DNA of 10,396 bases from CAYZMH01 sp964479445. GTDB lineage: Bacteria > Bacteroidota > Bacteroidia > Bacteroidales > GCA-2748055. The DNA lies in NCBI GenBank assembly GCA_964479445.1, contig CAYZMH010000098.1:1-10396 (forward strand), given 5' to 3'. Below, piece by piece: positions 1-7,136 of the stretch. The translations under genes were made by a program, and so were the position numbers. The notes beneath the pieces are model-generated. The model was not told where the DNA came from. It did no database searches and saw only the letters and a list, made by a program, of their open reading frames with translations. Every line of letters begins with the position of its first letter. The stretch's first letter is position 1.

Positions 1-1
1 C

Positions 2-1138
2 GAAGGACACTTCCTTTTATGGCCCTCGGCGGTACGTAACGACGCCACGGGAAAAGACATCCATGCACGTTCCAACTTCAACTTCCTTGCCGTACAGAGC
101 CGTCTAACCGGAAAGATTACGGGTCCGGACGCCCTGGGCGCACAAACCGCCGGTGTAATCGAAGGGGACTTTTTCGCCCAGTCCAACGCCAACATCAACC
201 TGTTCAGACTGCGGCACGCCTTTATCACCCTGGACTGGGAAAAGACACAACTTATGACAGGCCAGTACTGGAACCCGCTGTTCGTCACCGGCTGTTTCCC
301 CGGCACGGTCTCTTTCAATACCGGTACCCCGCTGCAGTCCTTCGCCCGCAATCCGCAGATCAGGGTAACCCGCACACAGGGTAACTTCCGGTTCCTGGCC
401 GCAGCACTTGCCCAGCGGGATTACACCTCCCGGGGACCCGATCCCGCCAACAACCAACTGACCAGCGTGAGCTCCGATTACCTGCGCAACGCGTTCCTCC
501 CCGACATGCACCTGCAGGTGCACTACAGTCAGCAGGATACGGAAAACGGCACATCCTTCATGGCCGGTGCCGGAGGTGCCTTCAAAACGATCGTGCCCAG
601 ACTATCCTCCACCATGGGTGACAACACCTACAAGGTGAACGAATATGTATCCGGAATCACTGCGATTGCCTTTTCAAAGATCACCCTCCCTGCAGTCACT
701 ATCAAGGTGCAGGGCCGGTACGGGGAAAATATCGCCGATGTGCTCTCCATCAGCGGTTTTGCCATGAAGGAAACCATTAACGGCATCACCGGGGAACGCA
801 GCTATACGCCCCTGCAGAATATCACCGCCTGGGGAGAGATCCACACCAACCACCAGCACTGGCAGGTAGGGGTGTTCGGGGGGGTTATGGAAAACCTGGG
901 GACAAAGGAGTCCATGTCTGATCCGGATAACCCGGTGTACGGACTGGGCACGAACATTGCTTCCCTTTACCGCGTATCACCGCGGGTGATCTATCGTTCG
1001 GAGAAGTTCAGAATCGCAGCCGAACTGGAGTATACCGTGGCAGCATACGGATCGGATTACGACTCCTCCTATACACCCGGGCAAACCGAAAGCGTGGCCA
1101 ATACCCGGATCCTGCTCAGCACCATCTACAACTTCTGA
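2..1138 (+). CDS. Porin-like outer-membrane beta-barrel protein, 5' end outside window
   Basis: This reading frame is open from base 2 to the TGA at 1136-1138, giving 378 residues. The true start and signal peptide lie to the left of the window. An ATG at 254 is internal, because the frame upstream of it codes for well-patterned barrel sequence. What is seen: alternating polar/hydrophobic strands, Gly/Asn/Thr-rich turns, the run LRHAFITLDWEKTQLMTGQY typical of trimeric-porin-like proteins (strand, then 'GQYWNPLF'), and a C-terminal IYNF ending in Phe, the usual signal for outer-membrane insertion. The segment 'WPSAVRNDATGKDIHARSNF' resembles a widespread uncharacterised Bacteroidota porin-like family. 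It probably sits in the outer membrane as a channel, but the substrate is unknown. It converges with the sulfatase gene on its right. Family assignment is from memory of conserved motifs, not from a search. Confidence 0.75.
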   Translation, partial: EGHFLLWPSAVRNDATGKDIHARSNFNFLAVQSRLTGKITGPDALGAQTAGVIEGDFFAQSNANINLFRLRHAFITLDWEKTQLMTGQYWNPLFVTGCFPGTVSFNTGTPLQSFARNPQIRVTRTQGNFRFLAAALAQRDYTSRGPDPANNQLTSVSSDYLRNAFLPDMHLQVHYSQQDTENGTSFMAGAGGAFKTIVPRLSSTMGDNTYKVNEYVSGITAIAFSKITLPAVTIKVQGRYGENIADVLSISGFAMKETINGITGERSYTPLQNITAWGEIHTNHQHWQVGVFGGVMENLGTKESMSDPDNPVYGLGTNIASLYRVSPRVIYRSEKFRIAAELEYTVAAYGSDYDSSYTPGQTESVANTRILLSTIYNF

Positions 1139-1207
1139 GGGCCTGGCAGAAACCATTGTCCGGGCACCATAAAGAAATCCCCTCCAGGCTGCACCAAACG
1201 GGTGGCC

Positions 1208-1252
1208 CCGAAACCCGGTGCATTGCACACCCAACCCGGCCGGGCATTTCGG
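1208..1252. terminator. Hairpin between convergent genes, possible bidirectional terminator
   Basis: CCGAAACCCGG (1208-1218) pairs with CCGGG (1240-1244) and TTTCGG (1247-1252), leaving a two-base CA bulge. A small inner stem GTGC/GCAC lies at 1218-1221 and 1225-1228. The element sits in the 123-base gap between the stop of the porin-like gene and the stop of the oppositely oriented sulfatase, where a shared terminator is expected. There is no clear T-tract on either side, so termination is an inference from position and pairing only. Confidence 0.35.
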
Positions 1253-1261
1253 TAAAGATGT

Positions 1262-2731
1262 CTACCAAACCGCCGGGAAAGGATATGCCCCGGTCCCCGT
1301 GCGGACAGCCTTCATGATCCGTTCCATCTGTCTGACCACCTCGGGGTGTTCGCCGGCCAGGTTGTTCTCCTCACCGGGATCCGTCTCCAGGTCATACAGC
1401 TCCGAAGCCGTACGCGTGCTGTCATACACATTGACGCGCACCGCCTTCCATTTGCCCCGCCGTAAGGCCACCTTGCCGTTCTGTTCATGGAACTCCCAGT
1501 AAAGGTGGTTGTGCTTTTCCTGGGTATCACTGCCCAGCAGGACCGGCAGCATAGAGATCCCGTCGCGGATACCCGGAACGGGCACCCCGGCTACCTCGGC
1601 CATGGTCGGCATGAAATCCCAGAAAGCCGATACGTGGTCCGACTCACTTCCCGGCTCGATCATCCCCGGCCACCGGGCGATCATGGGCACCCGGATGCCT
1701 CCTTCGTAGAGATCGCGCTTGTAGCCTTTAAGCGGTCCGTTGCTGTCGAAGAAGCCGGGATCGGCACCGCCCTCCAGGTGCGGACCGTTATCGCTGGTGA
1801 ACATCACCAGGGTGTTGCCGGCAATTCCCAGCCTGTCCAGCTCGTCCATGATCTCCCCCACGTAATGGTCAAGCCGGGTCACCATGGCGGCAAACACCTG
1901 GCGCGGCTTCTCCTGGGAGGCATACCCGGCTATGCGAAAACCGGGGGATCCATAGTCGTTGCCGGCATAGATGCTTCCTCCCTCGTTCTTCGTGCCCCCC
2001 GCTGTATCTTCCTGCAATTTCCCGTCATACATCCGCATGAAGGTATCCCCCGGGGCGATCAGCTCGGCATGGGGAATAATCACCGGCACGTAGGCAAAGA
2101 AGGTGGTATCGCTGTTCTGACGGATAAACTCCAGGGTATGTTCCTGGATCACGTCGGGGGCATAGGTTACCGTACTGACCAGGTCGTTGCCCTCCAGGGG
2201 ATACTTCACCCCGTTGTGAACCAGGTAGTCGGGGTAGTAGCGGTGCGCCCGTCCCTGGTCGAGATACCCCAGGAACTCGTCGAACCCCTGGTTTCCCGGC
2301 ACTCCTTCGGTACCCCGGGCACCCAGACCCCACTTCCCGAAGATCCCCGTAGTGTACCCGGCCTTTTTGAGCATCTCGGCCACCGTGACGATCTCCGACG
2401 GCAGGTTGCGTCCGCCCTCAACCGGGGAGCGGTTACCGCGGATGGCGGTATGACCGGTATGCCGGCCGGTCATTAAGGCCGAGCGGCTGGGTGCACATAC
2501 CGTGCTGCCGGCATAGTGCTGGGTAAAACGCATTCCTTCCTCTGCCAACCTGTCCAGGTTAGGGGTCTTCACGATCTCCTGGCCGTAACAGCCCAGGTCG
2601 CCGTAACCCAGATCATCGGCCAGGATATAGATGATATTCGGCGGGGGCTGGGCGGGTTCCGGACCGGAACAGGAGGCGAGCATTATCACGCCTGCCGCAA
2701 TAGCGGCTGCATTGAAGTGGGTTGGTTTCAT
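1262..2731 (-). CDS. S1-family sulfatase, predicted lipoprotein
   Basis: A 489-residue formylglycine-dependent sulfatase that would remove sulfate esters from a glycan. Seen in the protein: a hydrophobic N-terminus with lipobox L18-A-S-C21, implying lipid anchoring after Cys21; the metal-site start PNIIYILADDLGYGD (D39, D40); the sulfatase signature C79-A-P-S-R83 followed by SALMTGRHTGH, with Cys79 the residue matured to formylglycine; K133 in 'FGKWGLG'; H221 in 'IIPHAE'; the second metal pair D314-N315 in 'TSDNGPH'; and K335 in the 'GPLKGYKRDLYEGGIR' block. The length is normal and the active site looks complete. It lies downstream of the GH29 fucosidase on the same strand with a 173-base gap, suggesting joint action on a sulfated fucose-containing glycan. 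Subfamily and exact sulfate position cannot be told by eye. A maturase for Cys79 is not in the window. Confidence 0.93.
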   Translation of the reverse strand: MKPTHFNAAAIAAGVIMLASCSGPEPAQPPPNIIYILADDLGYGDLGCYGQEIVKTPNLDRLAEEGMRFTQHYAGSTVCAPSRSALMTGRHTGHTAIRGNRSPVEGGRNLPSEIVTVAEMLKKAGYTTGIFGKWGLGARGTEGVPGNQGFDEFLGYLDQGRAHRYYPDYLVHNGVKYPLEGNDLVSTVTYAPDVIQEHTLEFIRQNSDTTFFAYVPVIIPHAELIAPGDTFMRMYDGKLQEDTAGGTKNEGGSIYAGNDYGSPGFRIAGYASQEKPRQVFAAMVTRLDHYVGEIMDELDRLGIAGNTLVMFTSDNGPHLEGGADPGFFDSNGPLKGYKRDLYEGGIRVPMIARWPGMIEPGSESDHVSAFWDFMPTMAEVAGVPVPGIRDGISMLPVLLGSDTQEKHNHLYWEFHEQNGKVALRRGKWKAVRVNVYDSTRTASELYDLETDPGEENNLAGEHPEVVRQMERIMKAVRTGTGAYPFPAVW

Positions 2732-2796
2732 AGGGATCGGGATTTCTGCATTGTTATTGAGTGTGGTTCTTGTTATTCGTACCAGTGCTTTTTTTC

Positions 2797-2855
2797 GCAG
2801 ATGCTCATTGGTTTTCGAAACCTGTGCTTCTTCCAGGAGCTGTTCATTGGTTATC
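2797..2855. repeat. Imperfect 20-bp direct repeat upstream of the sulfatase
   Basis: Bases 2797-2816 and 2836-2855 match at 16 of 20 positions. The core TCATTGGTT is identical in both copies, and the repeats start 39 bases apart. They lie 66-124 bases upstream of the sulfatase start codon, in the 173-base gap after the fucosidase gene. Helical-phase spacing (about 3.7 turns) is not perfect, so a tandem regulatory site is possible but unproven. A chance or decaying duplication is also possible. No TTTG/TAnnTTTG promoter is evident for the sulfatase on the minus strand here. Confidence 0.4.
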
Positions 2856-2904
2856 TCTGACTATGCTCCCCGGGGCTTGAAGCCAATAAAAAGGGGCGTT
2901 ACTG

Positions 2905-4218
2905 CTACCGCTCAAGGACAATGATCCGGTCGGTAAGCTCCTCCTCTTCCTCCGGCAAATGGATCAGCCATCCGCCGGTCACTTTCCGGAACGTTACCTC
3001 GCTGCCGTCCTCGAAGTAGCGGGCCCCCTTAATGCGGAACCCCATATCGGGCACTACCAGCACCGGGTCTTGCCAGTCGAGCACATGTAGATACACTTTA
3101 TCTTCCTTATAGGTAGTCACTCCCCACTCGCGCTGAGGGACCGGACCACCCCGGGTGCCGTAGATGGTCTCCCCGTACCGGTCCATCCACCTGCCCATCT
3201 TTTTCAACACCTCCACATTTTCCGGCATGATCTCCCCGTTGGGCATGGGTCCCACGTTAAGCAACAGGTTGGCATCGTTGCCGGCCGACCGTACCAGGAA
3301 ACGGATCAGCTCCTCCACCGACTTGGTATCGGTATCCCGCAGGTTGTATCCCCAGGCACGGCCGATGGTCTGACAGGCCTCAAGCGGAAGGTCGGAAATA
3401 GTCTCTGTCTGGTTAAACCCCGCGGTATTCTGTCCGGGCAAATCCCGTTCAAACATCTGGAAATCCTCCCCGGGAAAAGGAGCCCTATGATGATTGCTGC
3501 CGATAAGTACCTGGGGCTGCAGCCGGTGGATCATCGGATAGGTCTTCTCCAATCTCCAGTCAGCATCTTTGTTATCCCACATCCCGTCAAACCAGATCCC
3601 GCCGATCTCCCCGTAATTGGTGAGCAGCTCCTCAAGCTGGGCATCCATATAATCCAGGTAGTTGTACCAGTCTCCCGAATCGGGCCGGCCGGTATATCCC
3701 TGTCCGGTGCGACCCCGGGGGTAATAGTCGGGGTGGTGCCAGTCGAGCTGGGAGTAATAGAAAAACAGCCTGATCCCCTGCCGGTCGCACTCCTCCTTGA
3801 GGGCTTTCAGCACGTCTTTCCCGTAAGGGGTGGCATCCACGATGTTGTAATCCGACACCTCCGAATCGTACATGGCAAACCCGTCGTGGTGCTTGGAGGT
3901 GATGGTAATATACTTCATGCCTGCATCTTTAGCCAGGCTCACCCACTCGGCCGGATCAAAGGCCTGCGGGTTGAAAAACTTCGGCAACCGCTCGTAATGC
4001 TTAACAGGAATTTTGTTATTCTCCATCACACACTCGGCGACCCCCTTTTCACCGCCACCGGCCAGCACACTGTATACTCCCCAGTGAATAAAGAGTCCGA
4101 ACCCCGCATCCCGGAACCACTCCCGTGCTTCCAGGTTTTCCGGGGCCGGTGTGTATCCTTTCTGCGCCGATGCAGTGATGGTGGCGCAGACCAGGCAAAA
4201 GACAAGAATTTGTTTCAT
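2905..4218 (-). CDS. GH29 alpha-L-fucosidase, secreted
   Basis: A 437-residue retaining exo-alpha-L-fucosidase of family GH29, releasing terminal fucose from glycans in the periplasm or at the cell surface. Seen: a signal peptide ending ITASA (cleavage likely after A18, before QKG); 'WFRDAGFGLFIHWGVYS' with H45-W46-G47; 'TSKHHDGFAMYDS' with K109, H110, H111, D112; 'YYSQLDWHHPDY' around residues 154-165; and 'GGIWFDGMWD', where D211 corresponds to the family's catalytic nucleophile. The C-terminal ~80 residues look like the usual beta-sandwich. The length matches GH29 enzymes without extra carbohydrate-binding modules. The acid/base residue varies between GH29 subgroups and I do not assign it. 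It is the first gene of a leftward pair with the S1 sulfatase. No convincing promoter was found in the right-hand intergenic region on this strand. Confidence 0.95.
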   Translation of the reverse strand: MKQILVFCLVCATITASAQKGYTPAPENLEAREWFRDAGFGLFIHWGVYSVLAGGGEKGVAECVMENNKIPVKHYERLPKFFNPQAFDPAEWVSLAKDAGMKYITITSKHHDGFAMYDSEVSDYNIVDATPYGKDVLKALKEECDRQGIRLFFYYSQLDWHHPDYYPRGRTGQGYTGRPDSGDWYNYLDYMDAQLEELLTNYGEIGGIWFDGMWDNKDADWRLEKTYPMIHRLQPQVLIGSNHHRAPFPGEDFQMFERDLPGQNTAGFNQTETISDLPLEACQTIGRAWGYNLRDTDTKSVEELIRFLVRSAGNDANLLLNVGPMPNGEIMPENVEVLKKMGRWMDRYGETIYGTRGGPVPQREWGVTTYKEDKVYLHVLDWQDPVLVVPDMGFRIKGARYFEDGSEVTFRKVTGGWLIHLPEEEEELTDRIIVLER

Positions 4219-4429
4219 AGTACTTCTGGTTTTAGGGTTTCTCTAAAATTACAAAGTTTGAGGGATTTCACCCGCCATACCTGCAAATTTCTCCTTCTGC
4301 CCCGGGGTTCACCATTTCCCCCTTCATATACGCACCGGCTCGAAGGAATTTTTCACCGGGCAGACCAGCAGACCAGGGCAAAGCTGCAACCGGTTAATAG
4401 CAACCCATTTGTTATCTTTTTCACAAAAA

Positions 4430-4461
4430 TTTGGATACAACAGGTACTTTTGTTATTTTTG
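4430..4461 (+). promoter_or_regulatory. Bacteroidota-type promoter of the YceI operon
   Basis: TTTG at 4430-4433 lies exactly 20 bases before TATTTTTG at 4454-4461, matching the primary-sigma consensus of Bacteroidota (TTTG, about 19-21 bases, TAnnTTTG). A second -7-like box, TACTTTTG, at 4445-4452 has no TTTG at suitable distance, so the 4454 box is preferred. Transcription would start at roughly 4466-4470, leaving a leader of about 45 bases before the ATG at 4513. Confidence 0.7.
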
Positions 4462-4480
4462 TCCTATAGTTCTTATAGGA
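4462..4480. promoter_or_regulatory. Perfect 7-bp inverted repeat at the transcription start, operator candidate
   Basis: TCCTATA (4462-4468), five-base spacer GTTCT, TATAGGA (4474-4480). It begins immediately after the -7 box and covers the predicted transcription start, a classic place for a repressor site. The operon it precedes ends with an Rrf2-family regulator, a family that binds palindromic operators as dimers, so autoregulation is a natural hypothesis. The link between this site and that regulator is inferred. I saw no second copy of the full palindrome in the window. An RNA hairpin at the very 5' end of the transcript is an alternative role. Confidence 0.5.
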
Positions 4481-4512
4481 TATATAGTATTAATAGTTTT
4501 AAATCAATTACA

Positions 4513-5130
4513 ATGAAAACACCGATAACACTTCGCCAGGCCTGCCTGCTCGTGATGCTGATTTCCGGCTTCAGTCTGGCAGAAGCCCAGCAGTTTTACA
4601 GGCTGGATGCCAGCAAGAGCAGCATGACTGTGCAGGGGACCTCCACCGTACACGACTGGGAGATGAATGCCGGGGACATGAACGCCTCCTTCCTGCTGGA
4701 TGTGGAAGGAGAAGAAGCCGAGCCGATCCGCGATGTCAGTTTCCAAATGCCGGTGGAAGCCCTGGAGAGCGATCGACGGATCATGGACAATAAAACCCAT
4801 GATGCCCTTAAGGCGAACCGGTACAGCCAGATCCGTTTCGACTTCCATGAAACAACCGGTTTTCGCGGGGAGTCAGCCCGGTATTCCGGCATCGTTACAG
4901 GCTACCTGCACATTGCCGGAAAGAAGCAGCAGGTGAGCATTCCCTTCCGTATGACGCAGGAAGGAAACGGCCGCATGGTGGTCAGCGGAAGCGAACAGAT
5001 CCGCATGCCCGATTTTGGCATCGATCCGCCCACAGCCATGATGGGAACCCTGAAAACCGGTCCGGAAGTAACCGTAGCCTTTTCGCTCGAGTTTGTACCG
5101 GACCGAAGCACAGCGAGTAGAAATCCATAA
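4513..5130 (+). CDS. YceI-family periplasmic lipocalin-like protein
   Basis: A 205-residue secreted protein of the YceI family, whose characterised members form a lipocalin-like beta-barrel that binds long isoprenoid or amphiphilic ligands. Seen: a signal peptide with cleavage likely after A25 (SLAEA, then QQFY); 'GTSTVHDWE' at 42-50; 'MDNKTHDALKANRY' at 91-104; 'GYLHIAGKKQQVSIPF'; and the C-terminal block 'TAMMGTLKTGPEVTVAF'. These are the standard landmarks of Bacteroidota YceI proteins. The frame is open far to the left (to 3487) but that part is antisense to the fucosidase. The ATG at 4513 fits the signal peptide and lies about 45 bases after the predicted transcription start. The mature protein has no cysteine. 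It is first in a four-gene operon, 27 bases before the barrel gene. The ligand is unknown. Confidence 0.92.
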   Translation: MKTPITLRQACLLVMLISGFSLAEAQQFYRLDASKSSMTVQGTSTVHDWEMNAGDMNASFLLDVEGEEAEPIRDVSFQMPVEALESDRRIMDNKTHDALKANRYSQIRFDFHETTGFRGESARYSGIVTGYLHIAGKKQQVSIPFRMTQEGNGRMVVSGSEQIRMPDFGIDPPTAMMGTLKTGPEVTVAFSLEFVPDRSTASRNP

Positions 5131-5157
5131 ATACACATGTTACAAACAGTCGCACGT

Positions 5158-6387
5158 ATGAAAAAAACAATCATCATCGCAGGATTGATCCTGCTTGGAA
5201 TGCAGGTGTCGGGACAGGAATTTGAGCTTCCGCAACTGGACGGGGAAGAATTCGAAAAGCTGGATGTACAGGTGGGGGCCGATTTTGCCCTCCAGTACCA
5301 GATGCTCAACCACCAGGCCGACAGCCTGCTGATACCCCTGGGCAAGGGGGTCAACCTGCCCACGGCCAACTTCACCATCGATGCCGGCCTGGCACCGGGT
5401 ATGCGGGTGAACCTTACCACCTACCTCTCTTCGCGTCACCACGTGGAAGCCTGGGTCAAAGGCGGCTACCTCCTGATAGACGAATTGCCGTTCCTGCCCT
5501 ATGACGGGGTGGACCGGGTGATGGATTACCTGACCCTCAAGGTGGGAGTGATGGAGCTGAACTACGGGGATGCCCATTTCTTCCGTTCCGACAACGGGGA
5601 TGTGCTCAGCAATCCGTTTATCGGCAACCTGGTGATGGATGCCTTTACCACGGCGCCTGCCATGGAGGTGCTCTTCCGTGCCAACGGGATCCTGGCCATG
5701 GGCGGGATCACCACCGGTACCCTGAAACCGTCTCTTGCAGGTTACAGCTCCTTCTCGGGGTACACCGCCTATAACGCGGTCGATGAGCTGGCTTTCTACT
5801 GGAAAGGCGGGTACGACAAAGCGATCACCGGTGACCTGCGCATCCGGGCCACCGTATCGGGGTATCACAGCAGCAACAACCATTTCGGCTCACTCTACAA
5901 CGGCGATCGCACCGGATCGCGTTTCTACCTGGTGATGAAACCACAGACCGGCTCGCCCGATGATGTGGATCCGGCCAGCAGTCATAACACGGGACGCTGG
6001 GGACCCGGGTTTACCGACGAGCTCAATGCCTTTATGGTGAACCTCTTTGCAACGTTTCACGGACTCGAGGTGTTCGGGACCTATGAAACCAACTCGGGAA
6101 CCGGGGCATTCAGCGGTGCCGAATTCGGCTTTAACCAGGTGGCGGTAAGCGGACTCTACCGGTTCGGGAAAAAGGAACAGTTTTTCGCCGGGGCGGAGGT
6201 TAACACCGTGAGCAACGACAGCGATAGGTCGGTAACCCGGATCGAAGCAGGCGGAGGATGGTTCCTCACCGAAAACGTGGTGCTGAAACTGGACTACATC
6301 GACCAGGACTACACCGGCTTTATCACAGATTATGGAGAAAACGCCGGCTTTGACGGGATGATGTTCGAAGCAGCGATCAGTTTCTAG
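5158..6387 (+). CDS. Outer-membrane beta-barrel protein linked to YceI
   Basis: A 409-residue predicted outer-membrane protein. Seen: a signal peptide MKKTIIIAGLILLGMQVSGQ; many short amphipathic strands with Asn/Gly turns; the conserved-looking segment 'NYGDAHFFRSDNGDVLSNPF' followed by 'IGNLVMDAFTT'; and a C-terminal FEAAISF ending in Phe, typical for barrel insertion. I recall this type as an uncharacterised Bacteroidota barrel family; no substrate is known to me. Start choice: an in-frame ATG at 5137 would add seven residues (MLQTVAR), but the 5158 start gives a normal signal peptide with a Lys-Lys n-region. The gene follows the YceI gene by 27 bases and is probably cotranscribed. Its position suggests a channel or receptor working with the periplasmic YceI proteins, which is inference. 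Confidence 0.85.
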   Translation: MKKTIIIAGLILLGMQVSGQEFELPQLDGEEFEKLDVQVGADFALQYQMLNHQADSLLIPLGKGVNLPTANFTIDAGLAPGMRVNLTTYLSSRHHVEAWVKGGYLLIDELPFLPYDGVDRVMDYLTLKVGVMELNYGDAHFFRSDNGDVLSNPFIGNLVMDAFTTAPAMEVLFRANGILAMGGITTGTLKPSLAGYSSFSGYTAYNAVDELAFYWKGGYDKAITGDLRIRATVSGYHSSNNHFGSLYNGDRTGSRFYLVMKPQTGSPDDVDPASSHNTGRWGPGFTDELNAFMVNLFATFHGLEVFGTYETNSGTGAFSGAEFGFNQVAVSGLYRFGKKEQFFAGAEVNTVSNDSDRSVTRIEAGGGWFLTENVVLKLDYIDQDYTGFITDYGENAGFDGMMFEAAISF

Positions 6388-6402
6388 CGATTGGTAAAAC
6401 AT

Positions 6403-6434
6403 GGCAGGAGCGCACCGGGAAACCGGCTCCTGCC
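6403..6434 (+). terminator. Strong intra-operon hairpin
   Basis: GGCAGGAG (6403-6410) pairs with CTCCTGCC (6427-6434), and CCGG (6415-6418) pairs with CCGG (6423-6426) around a GAAA tetraloop (6419-6422). This makes 12 base pairs interrupted only by a four-base bulge (6411-6414). It begins 15 bases after the barrel stop codon and ends 15 bases before the next start at 6450. The following CTTCTCGCTTT is pyrimidine-rich but not a true T-run. It could be a leaky terminator, an RNA-stability element protecting the upstream message, or an attenuator. Confidence 0.6.
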
Positions 6435-6449
6435 CTTCTCGCTTTACCT

Positions 6450-7136
6450 ATGAAATGGATCCTGTCCATAGCAATCCTTAGCGGCTGGCTTCACGCCGTG
6501 GCACAACCCGCTGGCAACAGGCAGTCGGCAGGGTCATTGGCAGGGGAACGGGTGTACCCGGAACAACCCTCAAAGAGTGCACAGGCCAGCCTGGCAGAAC
6601 ACCGCTCCGACTGCGGAAATACCATCCGTATCGCGGGTGAGACCAACCTCAGCAGTTTCAGCCTCCGGCAGGAGGTTATCAATGAGTATATCTGCGGTCA
6701 GGGTCATTCACGCTGGACCTACGACGCGGGAAAAAAGCGGTACGAGGTGATCATCCCGGTAAGACAATTCAATGCAAACAACCGGATGGTTTATAACGAC
6801 TTCCTGGACCTGCTCCAGGCTGAAAAACACCCCGAAATTGTCCTCTTTATCCCTGACGAGGAATTTCATTCATTGTATAACCCGGGCAAGGTGGTCACCA
6901 CCAGGGTCGGTATCCGGGTATCAGGGGTAACCCGGTACTACAGGATCCGTTGCAGGGTATCCCCCTGTGTTCCCGGAGACCTGCTCATCACCGGGAAAAA
7001 ATCCCTTAAACTGACTGATTTTAAATTAGAGCCGCCTGTGAAATCGCTGGGGATGATACGGGTAAAAAATGAATTAATCGTTAATTTTGAGTTCAGGTTA
7101 CCCCAGCCACCGAACCAAAAACTGACGAAACATTGA
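6450..7136 (+). CDS. Divergent YceI-like periplasmic protein with four cysteines
   Basis: A 228-residue secreted protein with a signal peptide cleaved probably after A18 (WLHAVA, then QPAG), a low-complexity linker (about 20-52), then a domain with YceI-like landmarks: 'IRIAGETNLSSFSL' (59-72), 'FNANNRMVYNDFLDLLQAEKH' region (107-127) matching the helix-like segment of YceI, 'VGIRVSGVTRYYRI' (153-166), and the terminal 'LTDFKLEPPVKSLGMIRVKN' region, which parallels the last strands of the first YceI protein. Unlike that protein, the mature chain has four cysteines: C55, C82, C168 and C173, suggesting disulfides or a metal/redox site. It is in the YceI operon after a strong hairpin, and its TGA overlaps the TTG start of the Rrf2 gene. 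Assignment to the YceI fold is by pattern only. Function is unknown. Confidence 0.8.
   Translation: MKWILSIAILSGWLHAVAQPAGNRQSAGSLAGERVYPEQPSKSAQASLAEHRSDCGNTIRIAGETNLSSFSLRQEVINEYICGQGHSRWTYDAGKKRYEVIIPVRQFNANNRMVYNDFLDLLQAEKHPEIVLFIPDEEFHSLYNPGKVVTTRVGIRVSGVTRYYRIRCRVSPCVPGDLLITGKKSLKLTDFKLEPPVKSLGMIRVKNELIVNFEFRLPQPPNQKLTKH

Larger units (their letters stand above)
4219..4512. other. Divergent intergenic region between fucosidase and YceI operon
   Basis: This 294-base region separates the leftward fucosidase gene from the rightward YceI operon. Its right third, from about 4400, is AT-rich and carries the rightward promoter and inverted repeat annotated separately. The left two thirds hold no gene. 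On the minus strand the sequence near 4245-4260 contains a TTTG, but I see no matching TAnnTTTG at the right distance, so the fucosidase promoter is not identified. Confidence 0.7.

Noticed and set aside
1487..2476. Long rightward open frame (329 codons) opposite the first sulfatase
   Set aside because: It is antisense to a complete sulfatase with all active-site motifs, its translation has no domain or signal character, and GC-rich codon use explains the lack of stops.
4445..4452. TACTTTTG as the main -7 box of the YceI operon
   Set aside because: It matches TAnnTTTG but has no TTTG about 20 bases upstream, while the next box at 4454 does.
3487..4512. In-frame leftward extension of the YceI gene (342 extra codons)
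   Set aside because: It runs antisense to the fucosidase and across the promoter. The ATG at 4513 gives a normal signal peptide and family length.
5140..5883. Leftward open frame of 247 codons opposite the barrel gene
   Set aside because: Shadow of the barrel gene: low-complexity His/Val/Gly-rich translation with no recognisable domain.
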